Translations under genes and position numbers: made by a program | Origin: UBA11612 sp965228575 | Lineage (GTDB): Bacteria; Pseudomonadota; Alphaproteobacteria; Rhodospirillales; Rhodospirillaceae | DNA: 64,000 nucleotides | Assembly: GCA_965228575.1 (NCBI GenBank) | Contig: CBDDHW010000063.1 | Coordinates: 3,117 to 67,116 of the forward strand | Direction: 5' to 3' | Notes under the pieces: generated by a model | What the model was told of the DNA's origin: nothing | What the model saw: only the letters and a program-made list of their open reading frames with translations | The model's database searches: none | Shown here: one piece after another, positions 1 through 7,987 of the stretch | Position numbering within the stretch: position 1 is the first letter of the stretch | Layout of the letters: every line of letters starts with the position of its first letter

Positions 1-2
1 CT

Positions 3-1061
3 CTGTTTCTTTTCTACGAAATCCTGACGCTGTCGACCTATCCTCTCGTCACCCACAAGGGGAGCGACGAGGCGCGCGCTGGCGGACGGACGTATCTTTC
101 AATTCTTCTGTTCACATCGGTTGTTTTTCTGCTTCCGGCGATCATCGCGACCTTTTTCCTAACGGGAACTTTGGAATTCGGAGCAGGCGGCATCTTTGAT
201 CCGATGACCAATAACTTGACGCTCGGAATTCTTGCGTTCTTGTTCATCTATGGGATCGGCAAGGCGGCCGTGATGCCGGTTCACAGGTGGTTGCCGGCGG
301 CGATGGTCGCGCCCACGCCGGTCAGTGCTCTTTTACATGCTGTTGCGGTCGTGAAAGCCGGTGTGTTCACGGTGGTCAAAGTGATTGTTTATGTATTTGG
401 CCTGGACATGTTCGCGACCTCGAGTGGCACAGGGTGGGTGGTTTATGTCGCAGGATTTACGATTGTCGCGGCGTCGGTGATCGCCCTTCGGCAAAATAAT
501 TTAAAACGCCGCCTCGCGTATTCTACGGTCAGTCAGTTGTCTTATGTGGTCATGGCCGCTGCGATGGCGACACCACTCGCGATCATGGGGGCGGCCATGC
601 ATATTGCCTCGCATGCGCTCGGTAAAATCACCCTCTTTTTTGCCGCCGGGTCAATTTATACAGCCGCCCACAAAACCGAGATCAGCCAACTTCAGGGCAT
701 TGGCTGGCGCATGCCTTTGACCATGACGGCTTTTGCAATCGGGTCTATCTCCATGATCGGTTTGCCGCCTACGGCTGGTTTTCTGGGCAAGTGGTATATC
801 CTGTCCGCGGCGATGGAAAGCGCCGACGTTTTCGTTCTTATTGTGATTTTCGCGAGCACATTGTTGAACGCGGCGTACTTCATGCCGATTGTGTTTTCCG
901 CTTTTCTTAAACCGCCAACGAACGCTGAGCCCGATCAAAATCACGGTGAAGCGCCATGGCCGATCGTTTTGGCCTTATGCCTGACGGCGGCGGGAACTGT
1001 TGTGCTGTTCTTGTATCCCGACGTTGTTCAATCCCTGGCCCAACAATTGGCGGGAGTTTAA
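3..1061 (+). CDS. Proton-conducting antiporter subunit, MrpD/NuoM-like (5' partial)
   Basis: The 5' end lies outside the window; the reading frame is open from base 3. The visible 352 residues are almost all hydrophobic and belong to the proton-translocating family shared by Mrp antiporters (MrpA/MrpD) and Complex I (NuoL/M/N). The early segment FYEILTLSTYPLVTH and the block PVHRWLPAAMVAPTPVSALLHAV are typical of this family; a conserved lysine follows in AVVKAGVF. The protein would sit in the inner membrane as part of a multi-subunit Na+/H+ or K+/H+ antiporter. A small membrane protein and a second large subunit follow at 3 bp and by overlap, so this is the tail of a longer operon. Family is clear; the ion specificity and exact subunit letter are not. 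Confidence 0.88.
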   Translation: MFLFYEILTLSTYPLVTHKGSDEARAGGRTYLSILLFTSVVFLLPAIIATFFLTGTLEFGAGGIFDPMTNNLTLGILAFLFIYGIGKAAVMPVHRWLPAAMVAPTPVSALLHAVAVVKAGVFTVVKVIVYVFGLDMFATSSGTGWVVYVAGFTIVAASVIALRQNNLKRRLAYSTVSQLSYVVMAAAMATPLAIMGAAMHIASHALGKITLFFAAGSIYTAAHKTEISQLQGIGWRMPLTMTAFAIGSISMIGLPPTAGFLGKWYILSAAMESADVFVLIVIFASTLLNAAYFMPIVFSAFLKPPTNAEPDQNHGEAPWPIVLALCLTAAGTVVLFLYPDVVQSLAQQLAGV

Positions 1062-1064
1062 CTG

Positions 1065-1307
1065 ATGAGCGAACACTGGCTGCGCCGTCCCCAAACAATC
1101 CGCTGGTTGTGGATTGTCTTCATTGCGATCTTGGCCGCAACGGTTGTCGCCGAGCTTTTTATTCATCGTCACACTGAATTTGGTATCGATGCGGTGTTCG
1201 GATTTCACGCGTGGTACGGGCTGGGCACATGCGCGGTCATGATCGTTTTTGCTAAGCTGCTTGGTTTCGCTTTGAAGCGGAAGGACTCGTATTATGACGG
1301 CGAGTGA
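1065..1307 (+). CDS. Small two-helix membrane protein of the antiporter operon
   Basis: This 80-residue protein has two predicted membrane helices (about residues 13-33 and 45-67) and a basic, polar C-terminus ending in KRKDSYYDGE. It begins 3 bp after the upstream antiporter subunit, and its last 14 bases overlap the start of the next large subunit, so translation is probably coupled. I do not recognise a named family. Its position between two large Mrp/Nuo-like subunits suggests an accessory or assembly subunit of the same complex. It is too short and lacks the sequence features to be called MrpC, MrpF or MrpG. The gene is real on context; the function is inferred only. Confidence 0.75.
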   Translation: MSEHWLRRPQTIRWLWIVFIAILAATVVAELFIHRHTEFGIDAVFGFHAWYGLGTCAVMIVFAKLLGFALKRKDSYYDGE

Positions 1308-2991
1308 CCTTTTGCTTCATCCAGGTCTTATCCTGATTCTCGGCGGCTTTCTTCTGCCGATATTGCCCGGTCCCGTTCGCAAAGCCGCGTTGCTCGCTGT
1401 TCCTCTCGCGGCCCTGGGATTAGTCTGGCAGGTGCCGCTAGGCCAAACCCTGACGTTACCCTTTTTCTCGTACGAACTAATGCCGCTGAAAGGTGATGCA
1501 CTTGCGCGTCTTTTTGGGACGGTATTCACGCTGATGGCGTTCGCCTGGGGACTGTTCGCGCTGAAGCAGGAAAATACGCTCGAGCTTTCAGCGGGGCTCG
1601 TATACGCAGGCGCATCTCTGGGTGTGGTATTCGCCGGCGACCTTATTACCGTGTTCATTTTCTGGGAGGTGATGGCGCTCGGATCGACCGCCGTGATTTG
1701 GGCGGCGGGAAAGAGTGCGTATGCGGCCGGTATGCGTTATCTGCTCGTGCACCTGCTCGGCGGTGTGATTCTTATGGCCGGGATTGCGGGACATATTCAG
1801 CAAACGGGTGATATCGCCTTCACGGCCATGGCCGCCGATAGCATTGCCCACTGGCTGATTTTGATCGGTTTCCTGATCAACGCGGGTGCCGTGCCCATGT
1901 CGTTCTGGATCCCGGACGCGTACCCGCAGTCCTCTTACACCGGGATGGTGGCGCTGTCGGCCTTTACAACGAAGACCGCGGTTCTTGTATTGATGCGCGG
2001 ATTTCCCGGAGCAGACGTTTTAATGGTGGTCGGGATCGCCATGATCTTTTACGGGATCATCTACGCCATTTTGGAAAACGATATGCGCCGCATTTTAGCG
2101 TACTCCATCGTCAACCAGGTTGGCTTTATGCTGACGGGCATTGGGATTGGAACGGAGCTCGCGCTCAACGGCGCCGCCGCGCATGCCTTTACGCACATTA
2201 TCTATAAGGCGCTGCTGTTAATGTCAGCGGGCTCGGTGTTCTACATGACAGGAAAACGCAAGTGCAGCGAGCTTGGCGGTCTATATCAATCGATGCCGCT
2301 GACAGCGGTGTGCGGAATAATCGGCGCCTTTGCGATTTCCTCGTTTCCGCTGACGTCAGGCTTTGTCAGTAAATCGATGATCTCGTCGGCAGCGGCGGGT
2401 GAACACATGATGGGTGTGTGGATGCTTCTAGCCGCGGCATCAGCGGGCGTGTTCTTACATGCCGGCATCAAGTTCCCGTGGTTTGTGTTTTTCCAAAAGG
2501 ACTCCGGATTGCGCCCACCTGATCCGCCGTGGAATATGCGCGCGGCCATGGTGCTGTTTGCCTTTTTATGTATTGCCCTCGGTGTTGTGCCTGGCCCGCT
2601 CTACGCTATGCTTCCCTATCCGGTCGACTACGTCCCCTACACCGCCGATCATGTGGTCACGCAGCTGCAACTTCTTTTGTTTGCAGGGCTCGCCTTCTTC
2701 CTGATGTTAAGTTGGTTGCGACGCACGGAAACCATTACCCTCGATACGGATTGGTTCTACCGGCGTCTGGGCGCCCGACTTACGGTGGAGATCGGTGACA
2801 AACTCGGTGCGGCATGGTCCAGATTGTTAAACGGGCTTCAGACCGGCCTTTCTCATTTCGGCGCGTTTGCCTACCGGTATTACGGGCCGTCCGGCGCTCT
2901 CGCGCGCTCTCAGCCCACTGGACGGATGGCGTTTTGGGCGGTGGCGATGCTCGCCGCGTATCTTCTTCTCGATTATATTATCGGCGCATAG
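1294..2991 (+). CDS. Proton-conducting membrane transporter, MrpD/NuoL-like subunit
   Basis: This 565-residue polytopic inner-membrane protein carries the proton-channel fold. FWEVMALGSTAVIWA supplies the conserved transmembrane glutamate, and the central block GAVPMSFWIPDAYPQSS resembles the P-x-H-x-W-L-P-x-A signature of MrpD/NuoM but lacks its histidine. The later helix with FTTKTAVLVLMRGFPG carries a lysine. Two more features match the family: ILAYSIVNQVGFMLTGIG and the histidine-bearing AAAHAFTHIIYKALL. The C-terminal 100 residues leave the core fold and end in a final helix. It overlaps the preceding small gene by 14 bp and closes the operon. It likely forms part of a cation/proton antiporter with the upstream partial subunit. 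Confidence 0.88.
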   Translation: MTASDLLLHPGLILILGGFLLPILPGPVRKAALLAVPLAALGLVWQVPLGQTLTLPFFSYELMPLKGDALARLFGTVFTLMAFAWGLFALKQENTLELSAGLVYAGASLGVVFAGDLITVFIFWEVMALGSTAVIWAAGKSAYAAGMRYLLVHLLGGVILMAGIAGHIQQTGDIAFTAMAADSIAHWLILIGFLINAGAVPMSFWIPDAYPQSSYTGMVALSAFTTKTAVLVLMRGFPGADVLMVVGIAMIFYGIIYAILENDMRRILAYSIVNQVGFMLTGIGIGTELALNGAAAHAFTHIIYKALLLMSAGSVFYMTGKRKCSELGGLYQSMPLTAVCGIIGAFAISSFPLTSGFVSKSMISSAAAGEHMMGVWMLLAAASAGVFLHAGIKFPWFVFFQKDSGLRPPDPPWNMRAAMVLFAFLCIALGVVPGPLYAMLPYPVDYVPYTADHVVTQLQLLLFAGLAFFLMLSWLRRTETITLDTDWFYRRLGARLTVEIGDKLGAAWSRLLNGLQTGLSHFGAFAYRYYGPSGALARSQPTGRMAFWAVAMLAAYLLLDYIIGA

Positions 2992-3017
2992 TCGCAACTC
3001 TCTAGGCGAGGTTTACG

Positions 3018-3467
3018 CTGACTATATTCATCGATGCCGACGCCTGTCCGGTTAAAGACGAAACCCTTCGCGTTGCAGATCGTCACAAAATTTCAGTGAC
3101 GATGGTGAGCAATACGTGGATGCGCGGGTCCGAGCACCCACTGGTCACGATGATCACTGTCTCCGAAGGCCCGGACGCCGCGGACGATTGGATCGCAGAG
3201 CGTGCCGCAAAAGGAGATATCGTCATCACCGCTGATATTCCCCTTGCTGCCCGCTGCGTCGAGGCGGGAGCCAAGGTTATACAACCCAACGGAAAAGCGT
3301 TGACCGAAGACGCAATCGGGATGGCGCTCGCAATGCGCAACTTATCGACCCACCTGCGGGAAACGGGCGATATCACCGGTGGGCCCGCCCCCTTTACCAA
3401 ACGCGACCGCTCGCGGTTTTTAGATTCACTCGAAGCGACGGTGCAGGCGGTCAAACGCGGAAAATGA
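3018..3467 (+). CDS. YaiI/YqxD (UPF0178) family protein with an apparent CTG start
   Basis: The translation TIFIDADACPVKDE is the N-terminal signature of the UPF0178 (YaiI/YqxD) family, a PIN-like nuclease-fold group of unproven function. About 149 residues is the usual family length. The frame has a stop at 3003-3005, and no ATG, GTG or TTG lies between it and the signature. The codon in the position of the family's initiator methionine is CTG at 3018-3020, preceded by a Shine-Dalgarno-like AGGCGAGG at 3004-3011. An ATG at 3096 would remove the conserved acidic DADAC motif, so I reject it. The C-terminal part with TGGPAPFTKRDRSRF also fits the family. Confidence 0.8.
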   Translation: MTIFIDADACPVKDETLRVADRHKISVTMVSNTWMRGSEHPLVTMITVSEGPDAADDWIAERAAKGDIVITADIPLAARCVEAGAKVIQPNGKALTEDAIGMALAMRNLSTHLRETGDITGGPAPFTKRDRSRFLDSLEATVQAVKRGK

Positions 3468-3502
3468 TTGACGCGCAAGGGTTAAGCGCGTACTGAGCGC
3501 CA

Positions 3503-3517
3503 TCCGCACACTGCGGA
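3503..3517. promoter_or_regulatory. Palindrome shared with the leader of the Bax-inhibitor gene
   Basis: TCCGCA-CAC-TGCGGA is a perfect 6+6 inverted repeat with a 3-base spacer. It lies 36 bp after the YaiI stop and about 210 bp before the helicase start. A nearly identical 16-base string occurs at 53757-53772. No T run follows, so it is not an obvious terminator. It may be an operator, but no binding protein can be assigned. Confidence 0.4.
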
Positions 3518-3724
3518 CAACATCTTGCGATACGCGCGCAGGTGCCTTTTTACGGCCAATGGCCATACGGCACTGTTTCCTGAGAAGTTCTTTTTTCCTC
3601 TCCCGTCGGTTGCGTGCCCACCGGGTTACCGCAAGCCAATCGACGTTTCTGTATGGATATCCGCATTTGGCCGGGACGTGCAGGACCGCGAGACCGTCTG
3701 CATATTTTGAAAGCTATTAGACTA

Positions 3725-4978
3725 ATGACCAAATTTTCCGACCTCGGATTGATCGACACCCTTTTAAGAGCGGTCAACGCTGAGGGATATTCGGCACCAA
3801 CTCCTATTCAAACCAAATCGATTCCTCCCTTGTTAAAGGGCCGCGATGTTCTTGGTATTGCCCAAACGGGAACCGGTAAAACAGCCGCGTTTGCTCTGCC
3901 GATTTTGCAGCAGCTTTCACAAAACTCCCGTCGCGCCATGCCGAAAAGTGCCCGCGCGCTTATTTTAACGCCGACGCGTGAACTCGCTTTGCAGATTGAT
4001 GAGGGCTTTAAGACGTATGGGCGATATTTAAATCTCAAGCACACGGTGATCTTCGGCGGCGTAAGCCAGAGGCCACAGGTGGGCGCTCTGCGCCGCGGCA
4101 CCGATATTTTGGTCGCAACGCCAGGGCGTTTGCTTGACTTGATCAATCAGCGCCATATCGATTTGCGTTCGGTTGAGGTTTTTGTTCTCGACGAAGCCGA
4201 CCGCATGCTTGATATGGGGTTCATTCACGACGTGAAATCTATCGCCGCGACTGTCCCAAGCAAAAGGCAAACCGTTTTGTTCTCTGCAACAATGCCGCGC
4301 GCTGTGGACGGCTTGGTTAAGGGTTTGCTCAAAGATTTCGCACGCGTGGAGGTGACGCCGCAATCCACCACGGTCGAGCGTATTGCCCAGCGCGTGATGC
4401 TGGTTCCGCGCGAGGACAAACGTAAATTACTTGCCAATATACTTGGGGATGATGCGGTAAACCGGGCGATCGTGTTTACGCGAACGAAACACGGTGCCAA
4501 CCGGGTTGCCGAGCAACTCCAAAAATCCGGCGTTACGGCGGATGCTATTCATGGCAACAAGTCCCAGAATGCGCGTCAACGCAGCTTGACCGCTTTTAAG
4601 AAGGGTAAAGTGCGCGTGCTCGTTGCTACAGATATCGCTTCGCGGGGAATTGATGTAGACGACATATCGCATGTTATTAATTTCGAACTCCCCTCCGAGC
4701 CCGAAAGCTATGTCCACCGAATTGGACGCACTGCGCGAGCCGGCTCGGAGGGCATTGCGATTTCCTTTTGTGATGCCAGTGAACGCGGACAATTGCGCGC
4801 CATTGAACGGGCGATTCAACAAGCAATTCCTGTGGACGTGACTCATCCTTTTCATGGAAAAGTTTCAGGGGGAAAAGGGTCGAAAGCCAATCAGTCGCGC
4901 GGCAATTCACAAAAGAAAAGCCGAGACCCGCGCCGGGGTAAAAAGCGACCGTGGGCCAAAAAACCAAAAGCAGCTTAA
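3725..4978 (+). CDS. DEAD-box ATP-dependent RNA helicase, RhlE-like
   Basis: All canonical DEAD-box motifs are present in order: Q motif (APTPIQTKSI), motif I (AQTGTGKT), Ia (PTRELA), II (DEAD), III (SAT), V (ATDIASRGID) and VI (HRIGRTAR). A basic, lysine- and glycine-rich tail of about 50 residues follows, as in the RhlE subgroup. The enzyme unwinds short RNA duplexes and probably acts in ribosome assembly or RNA turnover in the cytoplasm. I start at MTKFSDLGL because family proteins begin there; an upstream in-frame ATG at 3614 would add 37 residues that do not look helicase-like. The 257-bp gap before it holds no gene but contains the palindrome at 3503-3517. Confidence 0.93.
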   Translation: MTKFSDLGLIDTLLRAVNAEGYSAPTPIQTKSIPPLLKGRDVLGIAQTGTGKTAAFALPILQQLSQNSRRAMPKSARALILTPTRELALQIDEGFKTYGRYLNLKHTVIFGGVSQRPQVGALRRGTDILVATPGRLLDLINQRHIDLRSVEVFVLDEADRMLDMGFIHDVKSIAATVPSKRQTVLFSATMPRAVDGLVKGLLKDFARVEVTPQSTTVERIAQRVMLVPREDKRKLLANILGDDAVNRAIVFTRTKHGANRVAEQLQKSGVTADAIHGNKSQNARQRSLTAFKKGKVRVLVATDIASRGIDVDDISHVINFELPSEPESYVHRIGRTARAGSEGIAISFCDASERGQLRAIERAIQQAIPVDVTHPFHGKVSGGKGSKANQSRGNSQKKSRDPRRGKKRPWAKKPKAA

Positions 4979-4991
4979 ACCAAATATTCAT

Positions 4992-5013
4992 CGGACTTGA
5001 TTGACCGAGTCCG
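4992..5013 (+). terminator. Weak hairpin after the helicase gene
   Basis: CGGACT and AGTCCG form a 6-bp stem with a 10-base loop, 14 bases after the helicase stop, followed only by TTTG. The position fits a terminator, but the short T run makes this weak. Confidence 0.3.
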
Positions 5014-5118
5014 TTTGCGGTCTGATACTCACCTATCCAAGAACGGCCCTGTAACGGAGCTGGTAATCGTGGAGCTAACGCCAAATACAGGGCGAGTTAA
5101 CTGTCCAGGGCAAATGGC

Positions 5119-5850
5119 GTGATCGGAGACATACCTAGCCAATCTCGTACGCAATCCAAAAAGCCCTCGCGCCGATCACGCGTGGTGCGCGCGGGACTTT
5201 GGATGCTCGCGGTCATCGTGCTCGCTCCGGCGGTCTTTGTCCTAATTTATCGAGTTCTTCCGCCTCCTTTAACGCCCTTAATGGTTATTCGTGGTTTGGA
5301 TGACTATCCACGCGAATATGAGTGGAGGCCGTTGCACGATATTTCTGCGCAGCTCGGCCGCGCGGTCGTCGCTGCAGAGGATCAAAATTTTTGTTCGCAT
5401 TCGGGATTCGATGTTGAAGCCATAAAAAGAGCTTGGGAAAATTATGGAACATCGGATGGCACGGTGCGCGGTGGCAGCACTATCAGTCAACAAACAGCGA
5501 AAAACGTTTTTCTGTGGCCGGGGCGCACCTGGATCCGCAAAGGGTTGGAAGCCTGGCTGACGGTTTACATCGAAACGCTTTGGACTAAGCAGCGCATATT
5601 GGAGATGTATCTCAATGTTGTTGAGTGGGGGCCAGGTATTTACGGCGCGGAGGCCGCGGCCCAACACCATTTCAATAAGAGTGCGGGCAATTTGACAGCG
5701 CATGAGGCCGCGCTTCTCGCAACCGTCCTTCCTAGCCCGCTGAAATGGTCACCCTCAAATCCGGGCCCTTATGTACAGTCGCGTTCTCGCGTCAATTTGG
5801 GACGCGCGGCGAGGCTCGGAGGATTGGTAGACTGCCTGTATGCGAAGTAA
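5119..5850 (+). CDS. mtgA: Monofunctional peptidoglycan glycosyltransferase
   Basis: This 243-residue protein polymerises lipid II into glycan strands in the periplasm. After a basic N-terminus (KKPSRRSR) there is one membrane anchor (about residues 24-46), then a GT51 domain. The catalytic glutamate lies in VAAEDQNFCSH, and the second conserved block is RGGSTISQQTAKNVFLWP. The motifs EMYLNVVEWGPGIYGAEAAA and LLATVLPSP complete the fold. No transpeptidase domain follows, which separates it from class A penicillin-binding proteins. The length is normal for MtgA. It starts with GTG and stands alone between unrelated genes. Confidence 0.93.
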   Translation: MIGDIPSQSRTQSKKPSRRSRVVRAGLWMLAVIVLAPAVFVLIYRVLPPPLTPLMVIRGLDDYPREYEWRPLHDISAQLGRAVVAAEDQNFCSHSGFDVEAIKRAWENYGTSDGTVRGGSTISQQTAKNVFLWPGRTWIRKGLEAWLTVYIETLWTKQRILEMYLNVVEWGPGIYGAEAAAQHHFNKSAGNLTAHEAALLATVLPSPLKWSPSNPGPYVQSRSRVNLGRAARLGGLVDCLYAK

Positions 5851-5914
5851 CGTGAGCAGCGACGCGCACGCAGGTGTTCGGCTATGATGAACCGGTATTG
5901 AGGGGGACTTTGTG

Positions 5915-7159
5915 ATGGCGGCACCAAAAGGGAAAAACCTGCTTGCGGTTATAGGGCCGGGATTACTGTTGGCAGCGACCGGCGTTGGCGCCGGAGACCT
6001 CGCGACGGCAAGTTTTACAGGCAGCTTGCTCGGTACTGGTATTTTGTGGGCGGTGATCGTTGGTGCTTTTCTTAAGTTCGTCGTCACCGAAGGTCTCGCG
6101 CGCTGGCAATTGGCGACAGGGATGACCTTGCTTGAAGGCGTTGTGTACCGGGTGGGTAAAACCGCAGGATGGGTATTCCTTCCCTACCTGATGTTCTGGT
6201 CGTTCTTTGTCGCCTCTGCGTTAATGAGTGCGTGCGGTGTAACACTGCATGCAATTTTTCCCGTGTTCGAAGCTGCGACTGGAAAAATTGTTTTCGGAAT
6301 TACCGCCAGCGTGATCGGTCTCGCCTTGGTGCTTACCGGTGGATACCAGCTTTTTGAAAAGGTGATGCAAGGTTGCATCGCCGTGATGTTTGCAACGGTG
6401 ATTGTAGCCGCAGCGATGGTTTGGCCCGGAACCGCCGCCGTTCTAGAGGGCTTGTTCGTTCCACGTATCCCAGACATCGATGGTCAGGGCTTATCATGGA
6501 CGGTGGCGTTGCTCGGTGGGGTCGGCGGCACCTTCACGGTGCTCTGCTACGGCTATTGGATCCGCGAAGAGGGGCGCAGCGGAACAGACGATCTGCGCGA
6601 TTGCCGGGTAGATCTGGGAATGGGATATGTGATGACCGCGATATTCGGCATCGCCATGGTCATCGTTGGCAGCACGGTCGAGATCGAGGGGTCCGGGGCT
6701 GGTCTTTTGGTCTCCCTCTCCGACAAAATGAGCGAGTCTCTTGGCCCAACGGGGAAATGGTTATTTTTAATTGCCGCGCTCGGTGCGGTTTTCAGCAGCC
6801 TGCTCGGTGTATGGCAAGCGGTTCCGTATCTTTTTGCCGATGCATGGCAATTGGTGAGGCGGCGATCTTCAACCGACGGCACAGCTCCGCCGCCTTCAGC
6901 TATTGATACGCGCTCTTCGCCCTACCGCGCTTACCTGGTTGCCTTAGCGATTGTGCCGATGATCGGCCTCTTTGCGAGTTTCCAAGAGGTTCAAAAAATC
7001 TACGCCATCATCGGGGCAAGCATTATCCCGCTGCTCGCATTGATTTTGCTGATCTTCAATGGGCGCGCCCAATGGATCGGCGCAGATTTCCGAAATAGCG
7101 TCGCAACGTCGGCCATATTACTTGCGACGTTGGCATTCTTTACCTGGACGGCCCTTTGA
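5915..7159 (+). CDS. Nramp-related divalent metal transporter
   Basis: This 414-residue inner-membrane protein has about 11 helices and an Nramp-like N-terminus (GPGLLLAATGVGAGDLATA). In classical MntH/Nramp proteins the first helix carries DPGN, which binds Mn2+ or Fe2+; here the equivalent place reads GAGD, and I see no MPH motif in the region expected for helix 6. This places it in a divergent Nramp-related group whose substrate is not clear and could be Mg2+ or another metal. ATG at 5915 is preferred over GTG at 5912 because AGGGGGAC at 5901-5908 is then at a better distance. It has no metal-regulator neighbour. Confidence 0.82.
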   Translation: MAAPKGKNLLAVIGPGLLLAATGVGAGDLATASFTGSLLGTGILWAVIVGAFLKFVVTEGLARWQLATGMTLLEGVVYRVGKTAGWVFLPYLMFWSFFVASALMSACGVTLHAIFPVFEAATGKIVFGITASVIGLALVLTGGYQLFEKVMQGCIAVMFATVIVAAAMVWPGTAAVLEGLFVPRIPDIDGQGLSWTVALLGGVGGTFTVLCYGYWIREEGRSGTDDLRDCRVDLGMGYVMTAIFGIAMVIVGSTVEIEGSGAGLLVSLSDKMSESLGPTGKWLFLIAALGAVFSSLLGVWQAVPYLFADAWQLVRRRSSTDGTAPPPSAIDTRSSPYRAYLVALAIVPMIGLFASFQEVQKIYAIIGASIIPLLALILLIFNGRAQWIGADFRNSVATSAILLATLAFFTWTAL

Positions 7160-7175
7160 ACGGACTAATGGCGAG

Positions 7176-7985
7176 TTACATCAACCTCGCGTTAAGCGCA
7201 TCGAGGTAGGCGCGAATGCGCTGCGCATTCTTACCCACATCACTGGTCCCAACGCGGGAGACCGAACGCACATCGATAAGACTGCCGGTTCCGCTCGGCA
7301 AAATTCGAATGACAACGTCATCAATAAATCCGTACCAAAGCGTTTGGTCCCAGGCCTCAATCCGCCCGCGGCTTTCATCAGCCGCGATTATGGTCCACCC
7401 CATGTCCTCGGCGGTAGAAAGCGCCGCTTGAAAAAGTTCATCTGCGGATACTGCAGGTAACCCAAGGGTTCGAATATCGGGATACGCACCTCGCTGCGCT
7501 TGCGGCACGTCGAGCGGGCCGCCCCGAACCGTTACTTCGCGAACATACTCTGATGGATTTTGAGCGTTGGTGGCTTTTCTTAATGCAAGCGCGGCTTCAA
7601 ACAAGGGCGGGTTATTGAAGTCCGTCGTGATGTCATGGATCGGCGGTACGGTGCGTGCAACCTGCTGCAGGGAATAAGGAATATAGAAAGCCAGCGCACC
7701 AATGACGACGCCAAACACAGCGATCGCCGAGCGGGAGATAAAATCACTCTTGTACAAAACGTACGATGCAATAACCGCTGCAAGACACACGAGACCGCCG
7801 CCGATCGCGATTATCGCTCCATAACGCAGGATGCCAAAGGCGACGCCCCGATCCCAAAATTCCAGGCGGTAGCTTGTTCCCGAGAATATCGCGAGCAGCG
7901 CTCCGAGAACCGCAACAGAGAAACCGATGAGTACGATGCGATTGAAGTTACGGCCTAGCCAGCTGGTCTGCATCTCTGCCGACAT
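7176..7985 (-). CDS. DUF1499 membrane protein, copy 2
   Basis: This 269-residue protein has an N-terminal block of about three or four membrane helices and a C-terminal soluble DUF1499 domain. The domain opens with PPIHDITTDFNNPPLF and ends with WYGFIDDVVIRILPSG and SDVGKNAQRIRAYLDAL, both typical of the family. The biochemical function of DUF1499 is unknown. The neighbouring upstream gene, 2 bp away, encodes a protein with the same architecture and many identical blocks, so the pair arose by tandem duplication and is probably co-translated. The C-terminal domain probably faces a membrane surface, but the side cannot be told from sequence. Confidence 0.85.
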   Translation of the reverse strand: MSAEMQTSWLGRNFNRIVLIGFSVAVLGALLAIFSGTSYRLEFWDRGVAFGILRYGAIIAIGGGLVCLAAVIASYVLYKSDFISRSAIAVFGVVIGALAFYIPYSLQQVARTVPPIHDITTDFNNPPLFEAALALRKATNAQNPSEYVREVTVRGGPLDVPQAQRGAYPDIRTLGLPAVSADELFQAALSTAEDMGWTIIAADESRGRIEAWDQTLWYGFIDDVVIRILPSGTGSLIDVRSVSRVGTSDVGKNAQRIRAYLDALNARLM

Positions 7986-7987
7986 CT

